DNA of 64,000 bases from NCBI RefSeq assembly GCF_900963305.1, contig NW_021780168.1:684501-748500 (forward strand). The letters are read 5' to 3'. How positions within the stretch are numbered: the stretch's first letter is position 1; every line of letters begins with the position of its first letter. Both the position numbers and the translations under genes were made by a program. Origin of the DNA: Echeneis naucrates. Its lineage: Eukaryota > Chordata > Actinopteri > Carangiformes > Echeneidae. Of the stretch, positions 19,299 to 29,699 are shown piece by piece. The notes beneath the pieces were generated by a model, which had not been told where the DNA came from, ran no database searches, and saw only the letters and a program-made list of their open reading frames with translations.

Positions 19299-19983
19299 TT
19301 CTTTCTTGTCAATGAAAACCAATCCATTAATTCAGGCATTTTTTGTCTGAAGCCAGTAAAAGACGATACCAACACCAGGTGGGCTGAAATGAGAATCACA
19401 GTCAACCAGAGTTCGTACTTGCGTATGAAAACATGCAGGTATTGGTAAAACCAATAACATCCAACCACCACCCAAAAATCAGAGGTTCATGATCCAACCC
19501 TGAGCAGAGAGGAGGCTTCATCAGGCAGTTGTTCTTTTCACCTGCTTCAGCAGCTCAGAGCCTCTGTGGTTCAGTAAAGGTCCAAAGAGGATGTACATCA
19601 GTGGTAGACATTCATCAAAAAGTAATTTCCACTGTGTGCTGTACAAGACGGAGAAACAACAAGAAAAAGGTTTCTGCATCGCTGTTCAGTCAGATCAACA
19701 GCAGGCTGCCATCCACAGTTCATCACTTTGATTGTCTTTCCTTCTTCAAATCTTTATTTTTATCATTCAGTATGTTTTGCAAATCCTTAACCTTGAGCTA
19801 CAGAAAGAACAAGAGCAGTTGCACCATGGAAGCATTTCAAAATAAAAGCCCATTTAGATGGTTTCATTTGTGTCTTTAGCTCAGTCCCCACTACGGAAAC
19901 TCAAAGTGATAGTCGCCACTGGATGAATACTTGGTTTATAACAGTTTGAGAATTAAATACTTAAAGACTGGAGCCCAAATCCA

Positions 19984-20015
19984 GCACTTTGGACCGCTCA
20001 GCCACACTACCACAT
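19984..20015 (-). pseudogene. tRNA-Leu(AAG) 5' half
   Basis: Minus strand GGTAGTGTGGCTGAGCGGTC then CAAAGTGCTGGAT, matching the element at 1497-1581 up to the anticodon stem. Confidence 0.6.
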
Positions 20016-20119
20016 ACCTTTACCGGCTTCACTGTAATTATGTCAAATTTTCTGACTCCTCAAAGCTGTGTCCAATGGTTTGGAGGAGATAAGGGCAGGA
20101 AAATGTCCTTGAAGCATCC

Positions 20120-20690
20120 TGGACACACATCCAGAGTGTTTAGATTACAATACGGTCTAATGTAAGTAGTAGAAAGTGGATGGATGTATAGGAGACTGGT
20201 GAGGCCACCGCAGTTCAGAAATGGTCCCCAATTCTTACCTGCAAGGAGCACACTTTGGGCATGGACATCGGATCAGTGTTGTTGAGCAGAACAAACCAAC
20301 ACCATTTTGAGGCAACATAGCTTTGAATACGGTCTGAAATGTTTTTTCACAAAGCAGTTTGTCATCAAACTTTTCAGATACTGCTGGTTAATTTCCAGCA
20401 ACCACACTCTAAAACATTCTTAGCAGAGGATAGTCTCAATCCATCGACTAGACATTGCGATAAACCCAATGAAGACATAGTGGAACAGGCAATTAAGGCA
20501 AGAGTGTTGTGGAGTTGGCCAAGTTTTCCCTCAAATGGCACATGAGCAGTCTTGACGCTCAAGTGACTTACTTTCCAAAACTAATAAGATGGTGCATGAT
20601 GCTGAAGTACTTCTTCAAGACTGAAGATGTTTCCTCTTCAGCGTGGCATTGTTACGATTGTAAAGACGCCATTTTCAAATATAACCAACC
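20120..20690. other. No gene recognised
   Basis: Several short overlapping frames, none with recognisable protein motifs. No tRNA or repeat partner was found in the window. Confidence 0.4.
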
Positions 20691-20697
20691 TTGGGGT

Positions 20698-20747
20698 TCT
20701 CTGGACTCTGAATCCAGCGATCTGAGTTCAAATCTCAGTGGAACCTG
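20698..20747 (+). pseudogene. tRNA-Gln(CTG) 3' two-thirds
   Basis: TCTGGACTCTGAATCCAGCG (anticodon CTG) and a perfect T arm GAGTTCAAATCTC, ending TGGAACCT. The acceptor 5' strand and D arm are missing. A Gln(TTG) 5' half is at 29183-29225 (+). Confidence 0.75.
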
Positions 20748-20904
20748 AATATTCCCAGTCAAAAATTAAAATTCCTTTGACATCTAGAAATACTGCTATC
20801 AATTATCTTCTCAGCTGTTCTGAATGGTGACAGTGGGGCAGCCTTTGTGTTTACATCTGAATCACGTGATTTTGGAAATTCTTCAAAGCAGCTTCAAAGG
20901 AGGA

Positions 20905-20995
20905 GTTTCATTCTGTGAGTATTGTGACATCATCAGGTGACATCATCAGGTGATGTATCAAAGGCAGCAGCTCTTCAGACTCAATCACTTCAAAC
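20905..20995 (+). repeat. Tandem TGACATCATCAGG module; copies at 23762-23860 and 28085-28210
   Basis: A 13-bp word TGACATCATCAGG occurs twice in tandem, followed by TGATGTATCAAAGGCAG and AGCTCTTCAGAC. The three copies keep this core and then lead to Thr-like tRNA relics in the second and third. Confidence 0.8.
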
Positions 20996-21417
20996 CTTTG
21001 TGGAAAGGGAGTGCTGTACTTTGATTCATTCAAGGCCTTTCTAGGTTTGGGACACTGACCGTTTGTCAGCCTGTTGACACGCTGGGAGTGAGAACATGTT
21101 GGAGAAACATGTGACATGCTTCTTATGTGAGGTGATCATCAGGGATTCCCCTGTGTTAAGCTCCATTGGGTCATACAGTCATGTCCCATATGATCTGTCA
21201 GTGAGGATTCCTGTTTTTCACTCAGGCAGCTGTTTATCACTGTTGGCAGAGGGCATTCCTCCTTTGTGGTGTTGCTGTGCCCGTGTCCTGTTTCTCCAGC
21301 ATCCTGGGGCTGGGGCCACATCGACACCAATTGGCTGACGAATTTTGGACTTCGTGAACTTGATTGTGGCCTCCAACATTTCTCCAACATTTTCCTGGAC
21401 AATCCTTCTGCAGCTGG

Positions 21418-21474
21418 CGCTCAGGTCGCAGTCTCCCCTTGGGCTTGGGTTGGGTTCGAATCCCACTTCTGACA
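21418..21474 (+). pseudogene. tRNA-Leu(CAG) 3' part
   Basis: CTCAGGTCGCAGTCTCC and TGGGTTCGAATCCCACTTCT followed by GACA are the anticodon, variable and T arms of tRNA-Leu(CAG); the 5' half is gone. Confidence 0.65.
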
Positions 21475-21620
21475 GAAACCGCTTTTCTTTCACCTCTACT
21501 TCTGTAAGGTGTGTTTGGGGACAAAGGTATTTTGGTCGACTTTTGACCGCCCCCACACTTTTCAAAGACTCGAATTCCTTTCAAACTTTGGGTTCATTTA
21601 GAGAACGGTGGCTGACGGCT

Positions 21621-21693
21621 GGAGAATTACCTCAAATAGTAGAGTGCTCGCTTAGCATGTGAGAGGTAGTGGGATCGATGCCCACATTCTCCA
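21621..21693 (+). tRNA. tRNA-Ala(AGC)-like, box A damaged
   Basis: GGAGAATT acceptor pairs with CATTCTCC, loop TTAGCAT (AGC), T arm GTGGGATCGATGCCCAC intact. Box A has ACCTCAAATAGT for AGCTCAAATGGT, which would weaken TFIIIC binding. Confidence 0.6.
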
Positions 21694-22094
21694 CAAGACT
21701 TTAGCTCTTTGTTGGAACACAGCAACAAGTGAACTAAACACAGCAGGTCCCTGGGTGGGCTTTGGAGCCTTTTGGTAAACAGAAGCAGGACTATTATTGT
21801 GTATGGAGCTTTGAATGTTACTTGAACATAAACTTCATGATCATAAACTTAAGCAGCTGCTCTCTTGCTCACATGTTGTTCACACCATCACAAGATATCG
21901 ATGGTGGGTTGGGATGTTAGCAGAAGGCTACATTAGCGCCTGTTGCCACAGTGAAGACACCAGCTGAAGCCGTAACACAATCTTCAATCAGCGTCATCAT
22001 CAACTGTGTTGCCACCTTACTGTCTTTTTCAATAGCTTTCCTTAGGTTGCTGGTTGCTGGTTCAAATGGCTGGCTGAAGGAGGTAATTGTTTTC

Positions 22095-22235
22095 ATCAGC
22101 CTCATCCAGCATGGTGATGAGTCTGCCTACAGGCAGGAGGTGGACAGACTGGTCTTCTGGTGTGGTCAGAACCACCTGGAGCTAAATCTGAATACTGTGG
22201 AGATGACAGTGGTTTTCAGCACACTTGTTATTTTA
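22095..22235 (+). mobile_element. LINE reverse-transcriptase fragment
   Basis: A short frame encodes ESAYRQEVDRLVFWCGQNHL followed by ELNLNTVEMTVVF, the region after the YADD block in fish non-LTR reverse transcriptases (compare NHLELNxxKTxEMxVDF). It is about 45 codons, with no recognisable ends. Confidence 0.65.
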
Positions 22236-22260
22236 ATCAAATTAGGAAGATGACATAAGG

Positions 22261-22302
22261 GCTCGTTGGTCTAGGGGTATGATTCTTGCTTCGACGAGCC
22301 CG
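22261..22302 (+). pseudogene. tRNA-Pro with central deletion
   Basis: GGCTCGTTGGTCTAGGGGTA and TGATTCTTGCTT run straight into CGACGAGCCC. The anticodon and T arm are missing while both acceptor strands remain. Confidence 0.8.
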
Positions 22303-22608
22303 TCAGATCTTGTAGCCGTACAGCTGTACAGAAGTGCCTCACTGTCATGACTCTTACCAGTTTGTCTCCTATGAAAAGGCACTCACCAATTTCCTCCTGC
22401 TAAACACAGCACCGACCACAAAATTAAGATTTTCTCTTGTCTAGATATTGCAGCCAGAGCCTCAAACTCTCAGTCCTCTCATCCAAAGTCAGACACCTTG
22501 TCCCACCAACTGAGATCAGATCCTATTTGTGTGGAGGAAATCGGAAAAAACACTTGTTTCTGTTAAGTGGACACAGTTTAGACCCTTCACCTGTAATACA
22601 CTACAGCC

Positions 22609-22681
22609 CAACCACGAAGGGACTCCAACCCTCAGTGTTCTGATCCGAAGTCAAACGCCTTGTCCATTAGGCCACGTGGTC
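22609..22681 (-). tRNA. tRNA-Arg(TCG)-like, nearly intact
   Basis: Minus strand GACCACGTGGCCTAATGGAC, loop CTTCGGA (anticodon TCG), and acceptor, anticodon and T stems all pair allowing G-T. The T loop reads TTGGAGT: invariant C56 is G, which weakens box B and the D-T loop contact. A 3' relic is at 57479-57533 (-). Confidence 0.7.
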
Positions 22682-22839
22682 AACTGCTGATTGAGGAATC
22701 AGTTGAAAGAGGACAGATGTGACTTAAAGCAAACACAGGTTCAAACACAAGCTCCTCCTTTGTTCCTCCACTGAGTGAGACGGAGCTCTGATGTCACTCC
22801 TCAGTAAGGAAAGTGATACATGACGTTATAACACAACTG

Positions 22840-23065
22840 GTATCATTTATTCGGCAACATTTTAAGTGATACAGAGAATTCTTTGAATTTCTGTTTATAT
22901 CCAACAATGAATTTGCATTAAAGTAGATATCTTTCTATAATAATCCATCACGGACCGCTGGACACTTTGACATCAGTAAATCCACCGTGTTTTAAAGAAG
23001 TTCAGAGTGTTTCAGAGTTTCTGACATGATACAGACAGACAGATCCAGTGTCCCAGAGAGAGAAG
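22840..23065 (+). repeat. Repeat unit, related to 43340-43520 and 29250-29360
   Basis: Shared text: ATCTTTCTATAATAATCCAT, CAGTAAATCCACCGTGTTTT and GAGTTTCTGACATGATACAG. No gene was recognised. Confidence 0.75.
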
Positions 23066-23760
23066 AGTCCCGACACTCCCTGATCTTGCTGCGGAGTGGT
23101 CACGTGGTTCATGTCAGCCCACTGAGCTGTCACGTTCTTCTGTGAGACAGACAGCAGACTGAGACATTTCATGCTAAATATAAATAAAATCACATACCCA
23201 AGTACTTGTTTGGCTGTTATTGCATTATTCCATATTTGCACGTCAGTTTTACATTTGGAGTGGTAGGGTGACAACTGAAAGCTCTGATTAAGTATTACTT
23301 TGATACGTTTTCGAGTTTTAGTGGGAAAGCAAACACCAGCTGCTGATTTCACCCAGGTGGCTGCTACATGTGTGAAAAATTGCAAAAGTCATGTGGTACT
23401 TCGGGTGAGGTCAACAATGAAAATTTGTCCCATTACTGGCAGTAAATTTAACCAGATGAAACAGATTACCCTAACCCTTTGAATTAACCTTCAACAGGTT
23501 TCAAGGATATTTAGAGATCATTCAAGATGGAGCTAAAGTCGATTAGGATTATTCAGCAGGCTGCAACATGGACAGACTAAAGTGAGGTGAATGTGCACTC
23601 TATGGTGGAGGTCATGAGAGAAAATGGGAGGAATCTTTGATGTCATTGTGACATCACAGAATCTTTTTCAGTCATCAAAAATCTCACACAGAGCATTGAT
23701 CATAAACTACAACATTTATAGTACAGTCAGAAAATCAAATCTGATTCAGGAACCTTTTGA
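23065..23760. other. No gene recognised; CRE-module fragment at its right end
   Basis: The minus ORF over 23002-23385 shows no known domain and spans repeat sequence. A minus-strand TGATGTCA/TGACATCA fragment lies at 23595-23665. Confidence 0.45.
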
Positions 23761-23931
23761 GCTGCAGTTATTTGCTCTCATCATCAGGTGACATCATCAG
23801 ATGAGTATTGTGACATCATCAGGTGATGTATCAAAGGCAGTAGCTCTTCAGACTCACATCCCAAACAGAAAGTGACACACAACTGTTGACTGACACAGAC
23901 GCAGTTTCAGAGAAAAACTGGAAGTACTGAT

Positions 23932-23995
23932 GCTCAGCAGCTAAAGTGCCTGTCTTGTAAGCAGGGCATTCTGCATTCAAACTCTCCTGCTTCCT
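23932..23995 (+). pseudogene. tRNA-Thr(TGT)-like relic; sister relic at 28285-28350
   Basis: CTGTCTTGTAAGCAGG and a TTCAAACT T loop resemble tRNA-Thr, with the D arm and acceptor eroded. The sister copy reads CTGTCTCATAAACAGG. Downstream both share CATCACTTCCTGTATT. Confidence 0.55.
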
Positions 23996-24284
23996 GCTCA
24001 TCACTTCAACTAACTGATGAAAACTATCACTTCCTGTATTGCAGCTTTTACTTGCAGTCTCTGGACAAGAGAACAGTAATTGTTGCTGTGTTGAGCAGTG
24101 TTGAGGCTTTAAAGGCCTTCAAAATGTTGCAAACCACATTTATTATACGGTCACACTTTTTCTGAGGGGGAGAACTTTTAGGTCATCAAAGATCTCACAC
24201 AGAACATTGATCGTACACTACAACATTTATAGTACAGTCAGAGAAAATGGAAAATGCTGAGTAATGCTGGCATTGGTGTGTGTG

Positions 24285-24366
24285 GTTGTTGTGGCTGAGT
24301 GGTTAAGGCGACGGACTTGAAATCCATTGGGGTTTCCCTGCACAGGTTCAAATCCTGCCAACAATG
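24285..24366 (+). tRNA. tRNA-Ser(TGA)-like, mostly foldable
   Basis: 82 nt; acceptor GTTGTTG/CAACAAT pairs fully (one G-T), loop CTTGAAA (anticodon TGA), long variable arm, T loop TTCAAAT. One mismatch in the anticodon stem and one in the T stem. No close T-run terminator follows. The sister copy at 1709 is more decayed. Confidence 0.6.
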
Positions 24367-24757
24367 GTTTGTTGTTGTCACAACATGTTCCATTTCATAC
24401 TTCTTCAGTTTGCTGCCACAGTCCTGGTCATATTGGATGAACTGTTGGAGTTACTGCCTTAACTCCTGACGTCCAGCACAAGAGTCCTCCTAACACTACA
24501 GGAGAGAGAAATGACACTTCCTGTCTGAAAACCCAAAGAACAACTCCAATCTCCTCCTTAAAGTTGCATCCTCATTCTGATCACCTGGCTCCACCCTACA
24601 TGCAGCTCCAGGCCGGGAACTGAACCCATGACCTTATTGCTGTGCGGAAGCAGTTTCGCTTTCAGGAATCTATGTGTGTAGAAACAAGGATGGAAGGATT
24701 GGATTAGTCTCCTTGATTCACAAGGAGAGAATCAGTTAAATCTCATGCTCTTTTCAT

Positions 24758-24829
24758 GCAATGGTGGTATCGTGGTCAGCATAGCTGTCTTCCAAGCTAC
24801 TGACCTGGTTTTGATTCCTGGTCATTGCA
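24758..24829 (+). tRNA. tRNA-Gly(TCC)-like
   Basis: 72 nt; acceptor GCAATGG/TCATTGC pairs fully, D arm TGGTATCGTGGTCAGCA, loop CTTCCAA (TCC). The anticodon stem has two mismatches and the T stem one, so aminoacylation is doubtful. Confidence 0.6.
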
Positions 24830-24849
24830 TTGTTGATGGTGAACTCAAA

Positions 24850-25260
24850 GGCTGTTAAAAGTGCCTTTTCCCAAAGCTTCGCTGCAATGTTTTGAAACAG
24901 CGTGGGGAATAAGCTGAGATAAATCTTTCTTTGGACAAGGTGCTTTTAGTTTGTTCTGTAACATTGCTGACAATATTTAAACAAAGAGCTGCACACATAT
25001 TCACAAGCAGCCCAATTCTCATCTCACCTGCCCAATGAAGCCCAATCTGGCAACTGAGCACAGTACAAAAGAAACCGCTGTACCATTTGAGCTACTTCCC
25101 CACGCTGTTCCAAAGCATTGCAGCTAAGCTTTGGGAAAACGCACTTTTAACAACCTTTGAGTTAATCATCATCAGGTTTCAACAATATTTAGATATTATT
25201 CAAGATGGACCTAAAGTCTGACATGTAGGATAATTTGAACAGCAGGCTGTAAGAGGGGTG
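24850..25260. other. No gene recognised
   Basis: Contains an inverted pair around the string CCCAAAGCTT/AAGCTTTGGG (about 24870 and 25130) and otherwise no identifiable element. Confidence 0.4.
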
Positions 25261-25269
25261 GATTAACAT

Positions 25270-25342
25270 GTCTCTTTGGCGCAATCAGTCAGCGCGTTCT
25301 GCGTTAACCGAAAGGAAGGTGGTTCAAGCCCACCCCAGAACA
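25270..25342 (+). pseudogene. tRNA-Asn(GTT) pseudogene
   Basis: GTCTCTTTGGCGCAATCAGT, GTTAACCGAAAGG and T arm GGTGGTTCAAGCCCACC. The anticodon arm has lost a base and the 3' acceptor does not pair. Confidence 0.7.
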
Positions 25343-25509
25343 TTCTTTGTCTCTGTATTTGTGAAGATAATTACCTGCTTGAACAGTCCTATCAACCAAA
25401 ATTATATCTGAAATACCAATAAAATATTGCAATCCACATCCAGGGTTTTGTTCTTTATGTGAAAGAAGCATCATGCCCTGCACCTTATATACCATTATGG
25501 TGCACTGAT

Positions 25510-26640
25510 GCTACATGCTACATGCTACATGCACTGTGGGGATAAAAAAAAAAAAAAATTACCTAAGCAAACACTTTGAGAGCACAGATTTCATCAACCC
25601 TCTGCAAAATCAAACTTCTGACCATCTAGACTAGTTTTACACTAGTGTGTGACAGGTCTAAACTGTGTCCACTTCACAGAAACAAATGTGTGGATTTTCA
25701 GATTTCCTCCACAGACTTCATGCTGAAGTCAGTGTTTCAATATAAACACACATTATACAGCCCTGACCACAGTTGTATCCAGGCAGTGCATGATTTTCTT
25801 CATGCTGTACTGCATCATTTCTTCATGTTGAAGAAAATCCTTTGTTATTTGTTGACTAACTGGTATTGGTGTTGTAAGCTCCTTATTTTGGCCTTCTCTT
25901 GTTGCCGTATATCCAAAGAGCTAAAGTCTTGTGTCGAAAATACTGAAATATCTGACAACACTTTTGAAAGCAGATGCAGTACTTTCAGACAACCTTTGAA
26001 TTAACCTTCAACAGGTTTAAGATCAAAGACATTTAGAGATCATTGAAGATGGACCTAGTTAAAAAACTAAGCTTTGGGAAAAGCTTACTGATATATGAAT
26101 GATCAATAAGCTTCACAGCTGTTCTCTCTGGCAGAGATCCTGGCAGGTGACCGTGCTAGTTTGTTCGCACGACTTTGGTAGCTGCGAAAGTATCTCCAGG
26201 AGTAAAATGATTAAATTGCTTTGTCTTTTTAATTGTCAATCTCTATATTATATCAGAGGCCCTTTATGGTGCATATACTTATCTTTATTTGCATTTGTAC
26301 TTGTATACACACACACATTACCATCCACCTTTCCCAGCCCTCGTGGTTCTTGGGGAAGCCATACATGTGGCAACCCTTCTCTGACTGATTGGAGCGTCCA
26401 AACACTGCTCAGCCAACCATGGTATGACCACTGATATACAAAGTGTCAGTTGTAACCAATGAACCATGACACAACTGACTTTGTTTTCCTTTAAGTCACA
26501 TCTGTCCCCGTTCAACTGATTCCTGTGTGTCCTGTGTCCAACAGTCTTCCTGGAACTGCAATGTAAAGACAGGCTAAAATGGATCATCAGAAAACACTTC
26601 CTGTTGTAAGACACAGCATATGAGTGTTTACCAACAGTAC
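25510..26640. other. No gene recognised
   Basis: Short frames only. The left part is repeat flank of the Asn module. A frame on the minus strand over 26318-26752 has no recognisable domain. Confidence 0.4.
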
Positions 26641-26655
26641 AGAGAACAGATAATC

Positions 26656-26727
26656 TGACCTTGATGTGATTTGAACACGCAACCTTCTGATCTGGAGTCA
26701 GACGCGCTACCATTGCACCACAGAGTC
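26656..26727 (-). tRNA. tRNA-Trp(CCA)-like
   Basis: Minus strand GGTGCAATGGTAGCGCGTCT and a perfect anticodon arm TCTGACTCCAGATCAGA (CCA), with T loop TTCAAAT. The acceptor has one mismatch and the T stem one. The anticodon and T loops are exactly those of vertebrate tRNA-Trp. Confidence 0.7.
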
Positions 26728-26729
26728 TG

Positions 26730-27490
26730 CCTGTGTGCTGAAGTTGTTCCAAAGATAAAGAAGGCTAATCAGTTAATCGGTAGACTGCGGGGCGTAGAAG
26801 TTATTGGCGTCTCCATGAAGAATTCTTTCTTCCTTCTGCAGGTAATAGCTGAGAGGTCAGCGGGTTGCAAACAGCTGACTCTTACAGATCAGGAAAAGTG
26901 CTTCATCTCATCCAGTGAGGGTGAAACTCTGATGAAGGGGGAATAAGCACCCGTGTAGAAGTCACTTTCGTCGGTGATCTAGCTGGTTGAAACGGGCAAA
27001 CCTTCTTCTGAGCATTAATACCAGGAAAGAGGACCAGTTAAGTTCACGGTCCGTATTTAAAACTTGAGTGATGCCACAGTCTGTTATCTGGGCTCCCTGT
27101 GGTGTCGATAAGTCACTGCCGACCAGAGACGAGAGCCTGCCACCTCCATGGGCGTTCATCTCAGGTGGGGACTGCAAGGGATGAAGGGAAATGGAGTCCG
27201 TGGATGGAGAACAATGGGATGGATGTGACCTCGTGGTCAGGCCTCAGAGTTTACATGCAGGCCTTTCTTTGTCTGACCTCATGATGGAGGCCCAACTATT
27301 TCATCAGGTATGTCAGTGGGCAGACAGAAGAGAACCTGCTGCCTGGAAGCGTTTTCCTCACTGTCAATTTTAATTATATCGTGAACGTTTCTCAACAGAT
27401 GAACACTAAAGTGTCCTGAAAAGCTCAACAATATGATTGATCAATGTCATGGCACATCAGTTTTAATCAATTATTCTCTGATTGTGAGAT
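26730..27490. other. No gene recognised
   Basis: Relatively GC-rich single-copy sequence within the window; short frames with no domain I know. No repeat partner seen. Confidence 0.4.
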
Positions 27491-27865
27491 ATCAATGGTG
27501 GGTTGGGACGTTAGCAGATGGCTACATTAGCAACTGTTCCCACAGTGAAGACACCAGCTGAAGCCGTAACATAATCTTCAATCGCATCATTGTCAACAGT
27601 GTGGCCAACTTAGTTTCTTTTCCAATAGATTTAGTTACTGTTTCTGGAGTTAATGGAGACTTTTGTGGTGTAAACTGATGTGAAAGCACACATCACTCTG
27701 CAGCTCTCAACAGCAGATGCTGCAGTGAGCCCCGTCCCAAAGCCCTCTATTCAGTCTATTTATGAAACATTTCAGAAGTCTCAGTCTGACTCCTGTGGTT
27801 CATACTTTACAGGATGTTTTCAGTCAGACCTGCTGATCTGCAGTGATGGGCTGTGTGTGTTTATG

Positions 27866-27926
27866 GGGGGTGTAGAGCATTTGACTCCAGATCAAGAGGT
27901 CCCCAGTTCAAATCTGGGTGTCCCCT
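27866..27926 (+). pseudogene. tRNA-Cys with 11-nt D-arm deletion
   Basis: GGGGGTGTA joins directly to GAGCATTTGACT; the 11 nt GCTCAGTGGTA are missing, which fits deletion between the GTA repeats that flank them. The anticodon is CCA instead of GCA. Confidence 0.8.
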
Positions 27927-28567
27927 GCCAAACCTACATGTTTGGCCTACAAACCTACAAACTCTGTTTGACTGTGATGTTTCTCATTTCAGCCCACCTG
28001 GTGTTGCTATCACCTGTGGCTGAACAACACCACAAAAAAGGACAATGCAAACTTAATTTTCACTGTGAAAATCACATGTGATTTTGGAAATTCTTCAGAG
28101 CAGCTTCAAAGGAAGAGTTTCATTCTGTGAGTACTGTGACATCATCAGGTGACATCATCAGGTGATGTATCAAAGGCAGCAGCTCTTCAGACACACAAGT
28201 GACACACAACTATGAGGAGCACAAGTGTTGACCGACACAGATGTGTCTGAAACAGAGACAAACTGCAGAGAAACTGGCAGCACTGATGCTGAGCTGCTTA
28301 AAGTGTCTGTCTCATAAACAGGATATCCTGCATTCAAACCCCAGCAGGGCTTCGCTCTCAGTGGAGTTCCTGCTCATCACTTCAAAAAACTGATGAAAAC
28401 CATCACTTCCTGTATTACAGCTTTTACTTGCAATCTCTGGACAAGAGAAACAGTAATGTAGTGGTTGTTGCGCAGATGGAAATTTGGTGATTGACCGCTT
28501 TGCACAGAAGACAAACTTTGGTAAGAGTCATGATGGTCAGCCATTGATATTGGCGAACTAACACAAG

Positions 28568-28604
28568 GGCTCGTCCGGGATTTGAACTCTCTCGCACCCT
28601 AAGC
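28568..28604 (-). pseudogene. tRNA-Pro(AGG) 3' half
   Basis: Minus strand GCTTAGGGTGCGAGAGAGTT followed by CAAATCCCGGACGAGCCC. A shorter Pro 3' end is at 57157-57178 (-), and another at 43726-43752 (+). Confidence 0.65.
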
Positions 28605-28683
28605 ATTCAAACCCCAGCAGTGCTGTGGTTCATACTTTCAGTCAGACCTGCTGATCTGCAGTGATGGGCTGTGTGTGTTTATG

Positions 28684-28755
28684 GGGGGTGTAGCTCAGTG
28701 GTAGAGCATTTGACTGCAACTTAAGAGGTTCCCAGTTCAAATGTGGGTGCTCCCT
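28684..28755 (+). tRNA. tRNA-Cys(GCA)-like, nearly intact
   Basis: 72 nt; acceptor GGGGGTG/TGCTCCC pairs with G-T wobble, box A TAGCTCAGTGGTAGAG is perfect, the anticodon loop holds GCA and its stem pairs. One G-G mismatch closes the T stem. It is the best preserved of three Cys copies. Confidence 0.65.
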
Positions 28756-28859
28756 GCCAAGCTACATGTGATCACATGGGGGTAGGCAGGGGTTTGAAAT
28801 TACAGGAGGAAAAAGATAGGACAGAGGGATGTTTGTCACCGTAAATTACTGTGATGAGT

Positions 28860-29180
28860 GCTGATTCTTTCAAATAAAAATGTGTTTAAAAAAAACAAAC
28901 CAAATCAATTAAACAGCTTTGCTTTGTCATGTTTCCCACGCAGGTTCAAACACAAGCTCCTCATTTGTTCCTGTGCTGAGTGAGACGGAGCTCTGATGTC
29001 ACTCCTCAGTAAGGAAAGTCACTATTGGCTGTCCTAAAAGTCAGTAGAATTCGGTTCATTTTATTTGATAATTGTTCATTCATTATTCTTTTTTTTTAAT
29101 CGCTTATGGTCTACAGACGTCTCCCATGACACTGGAGCCTCAAGCCAGCACCTTTGACCAACATCAAATCATGGACCTGT
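28860..29180. other. No gene recognised; shares a block with 22735-22820
   Basis: GGTTCAAACACAAGCTCCTC and GACGGAGCTCTGATGTCACT occur in both places. Otherwise plain sequence. Confidence 0.5.
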
Positions 29181-29460
29181 TGTTCCATCAGGTAATGGTT
29201 AGCACTCTGGACTTTGAATCCAATCTAGACTATGTAGTCGCTTGAAGTTGTTGGATGACATCAGTGTTTCAGAGTTTCTGGCATAGATACAGACAGGCAG
29301 AGCCAACAAAGCATTTAAATGAACTGATAGCTCAGACCAGCAGAGTGCACAGCATGAGGAAAAACAGCAGCTTCACTTGGACTTTGCTCACAGTCCTATC
29401 CAGGTAGGGAAGGTTTCAGCTGCTAGCTTGATACCTCTACATTATTTAACACTGAAAACA

Positions 29461-29534
29461 AGGCACTGCTGGGGTTTGAACGCAGGATCTCCTGTTTACT
29501 AGACAGGCGCTTTGACCAGCTAAGCCACAGCACC
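29461..29534 (-). tRNA. tRNA-Thr(AGT), likely functional or nearly so
   Basis: 74 nt on the minus strand; acceptor GGTGCTG/CAGTGCC pairs completely, D arm GGCTTAGCTGGTCAAAGC, anticodon stem CCTGT/ACAGG with loop giving AGT. The T stem has one C-C mismatch. TTTT follows within 3-6 nt (AAAA at 29455-29458). It is the best Thr copy in the window. Confidence 0.75.
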
Positions 29535-29699
29535 ACGCTGATGGATAAAGATGTCCACAGGATATGAAGATGGAATCGTAATGTGTATGCTACAGTTGGG
29601 TTGACTGATAAAGGAGTAGAGTTTCTTTTTGTATTGTTTTAATGTAGGACTCTTCATCTACCTGTGTCTGTAGGTTGGATTGTACAGAAGTCACAGCAC

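Noticed and set aside
22840-23060. Possible snRNA or 5S rRNA copy, given the U2 gene nearby
   Set aside because: No match to U1, U4, U5, U6 or 5S landmarks was found here or elsewhere in the window.
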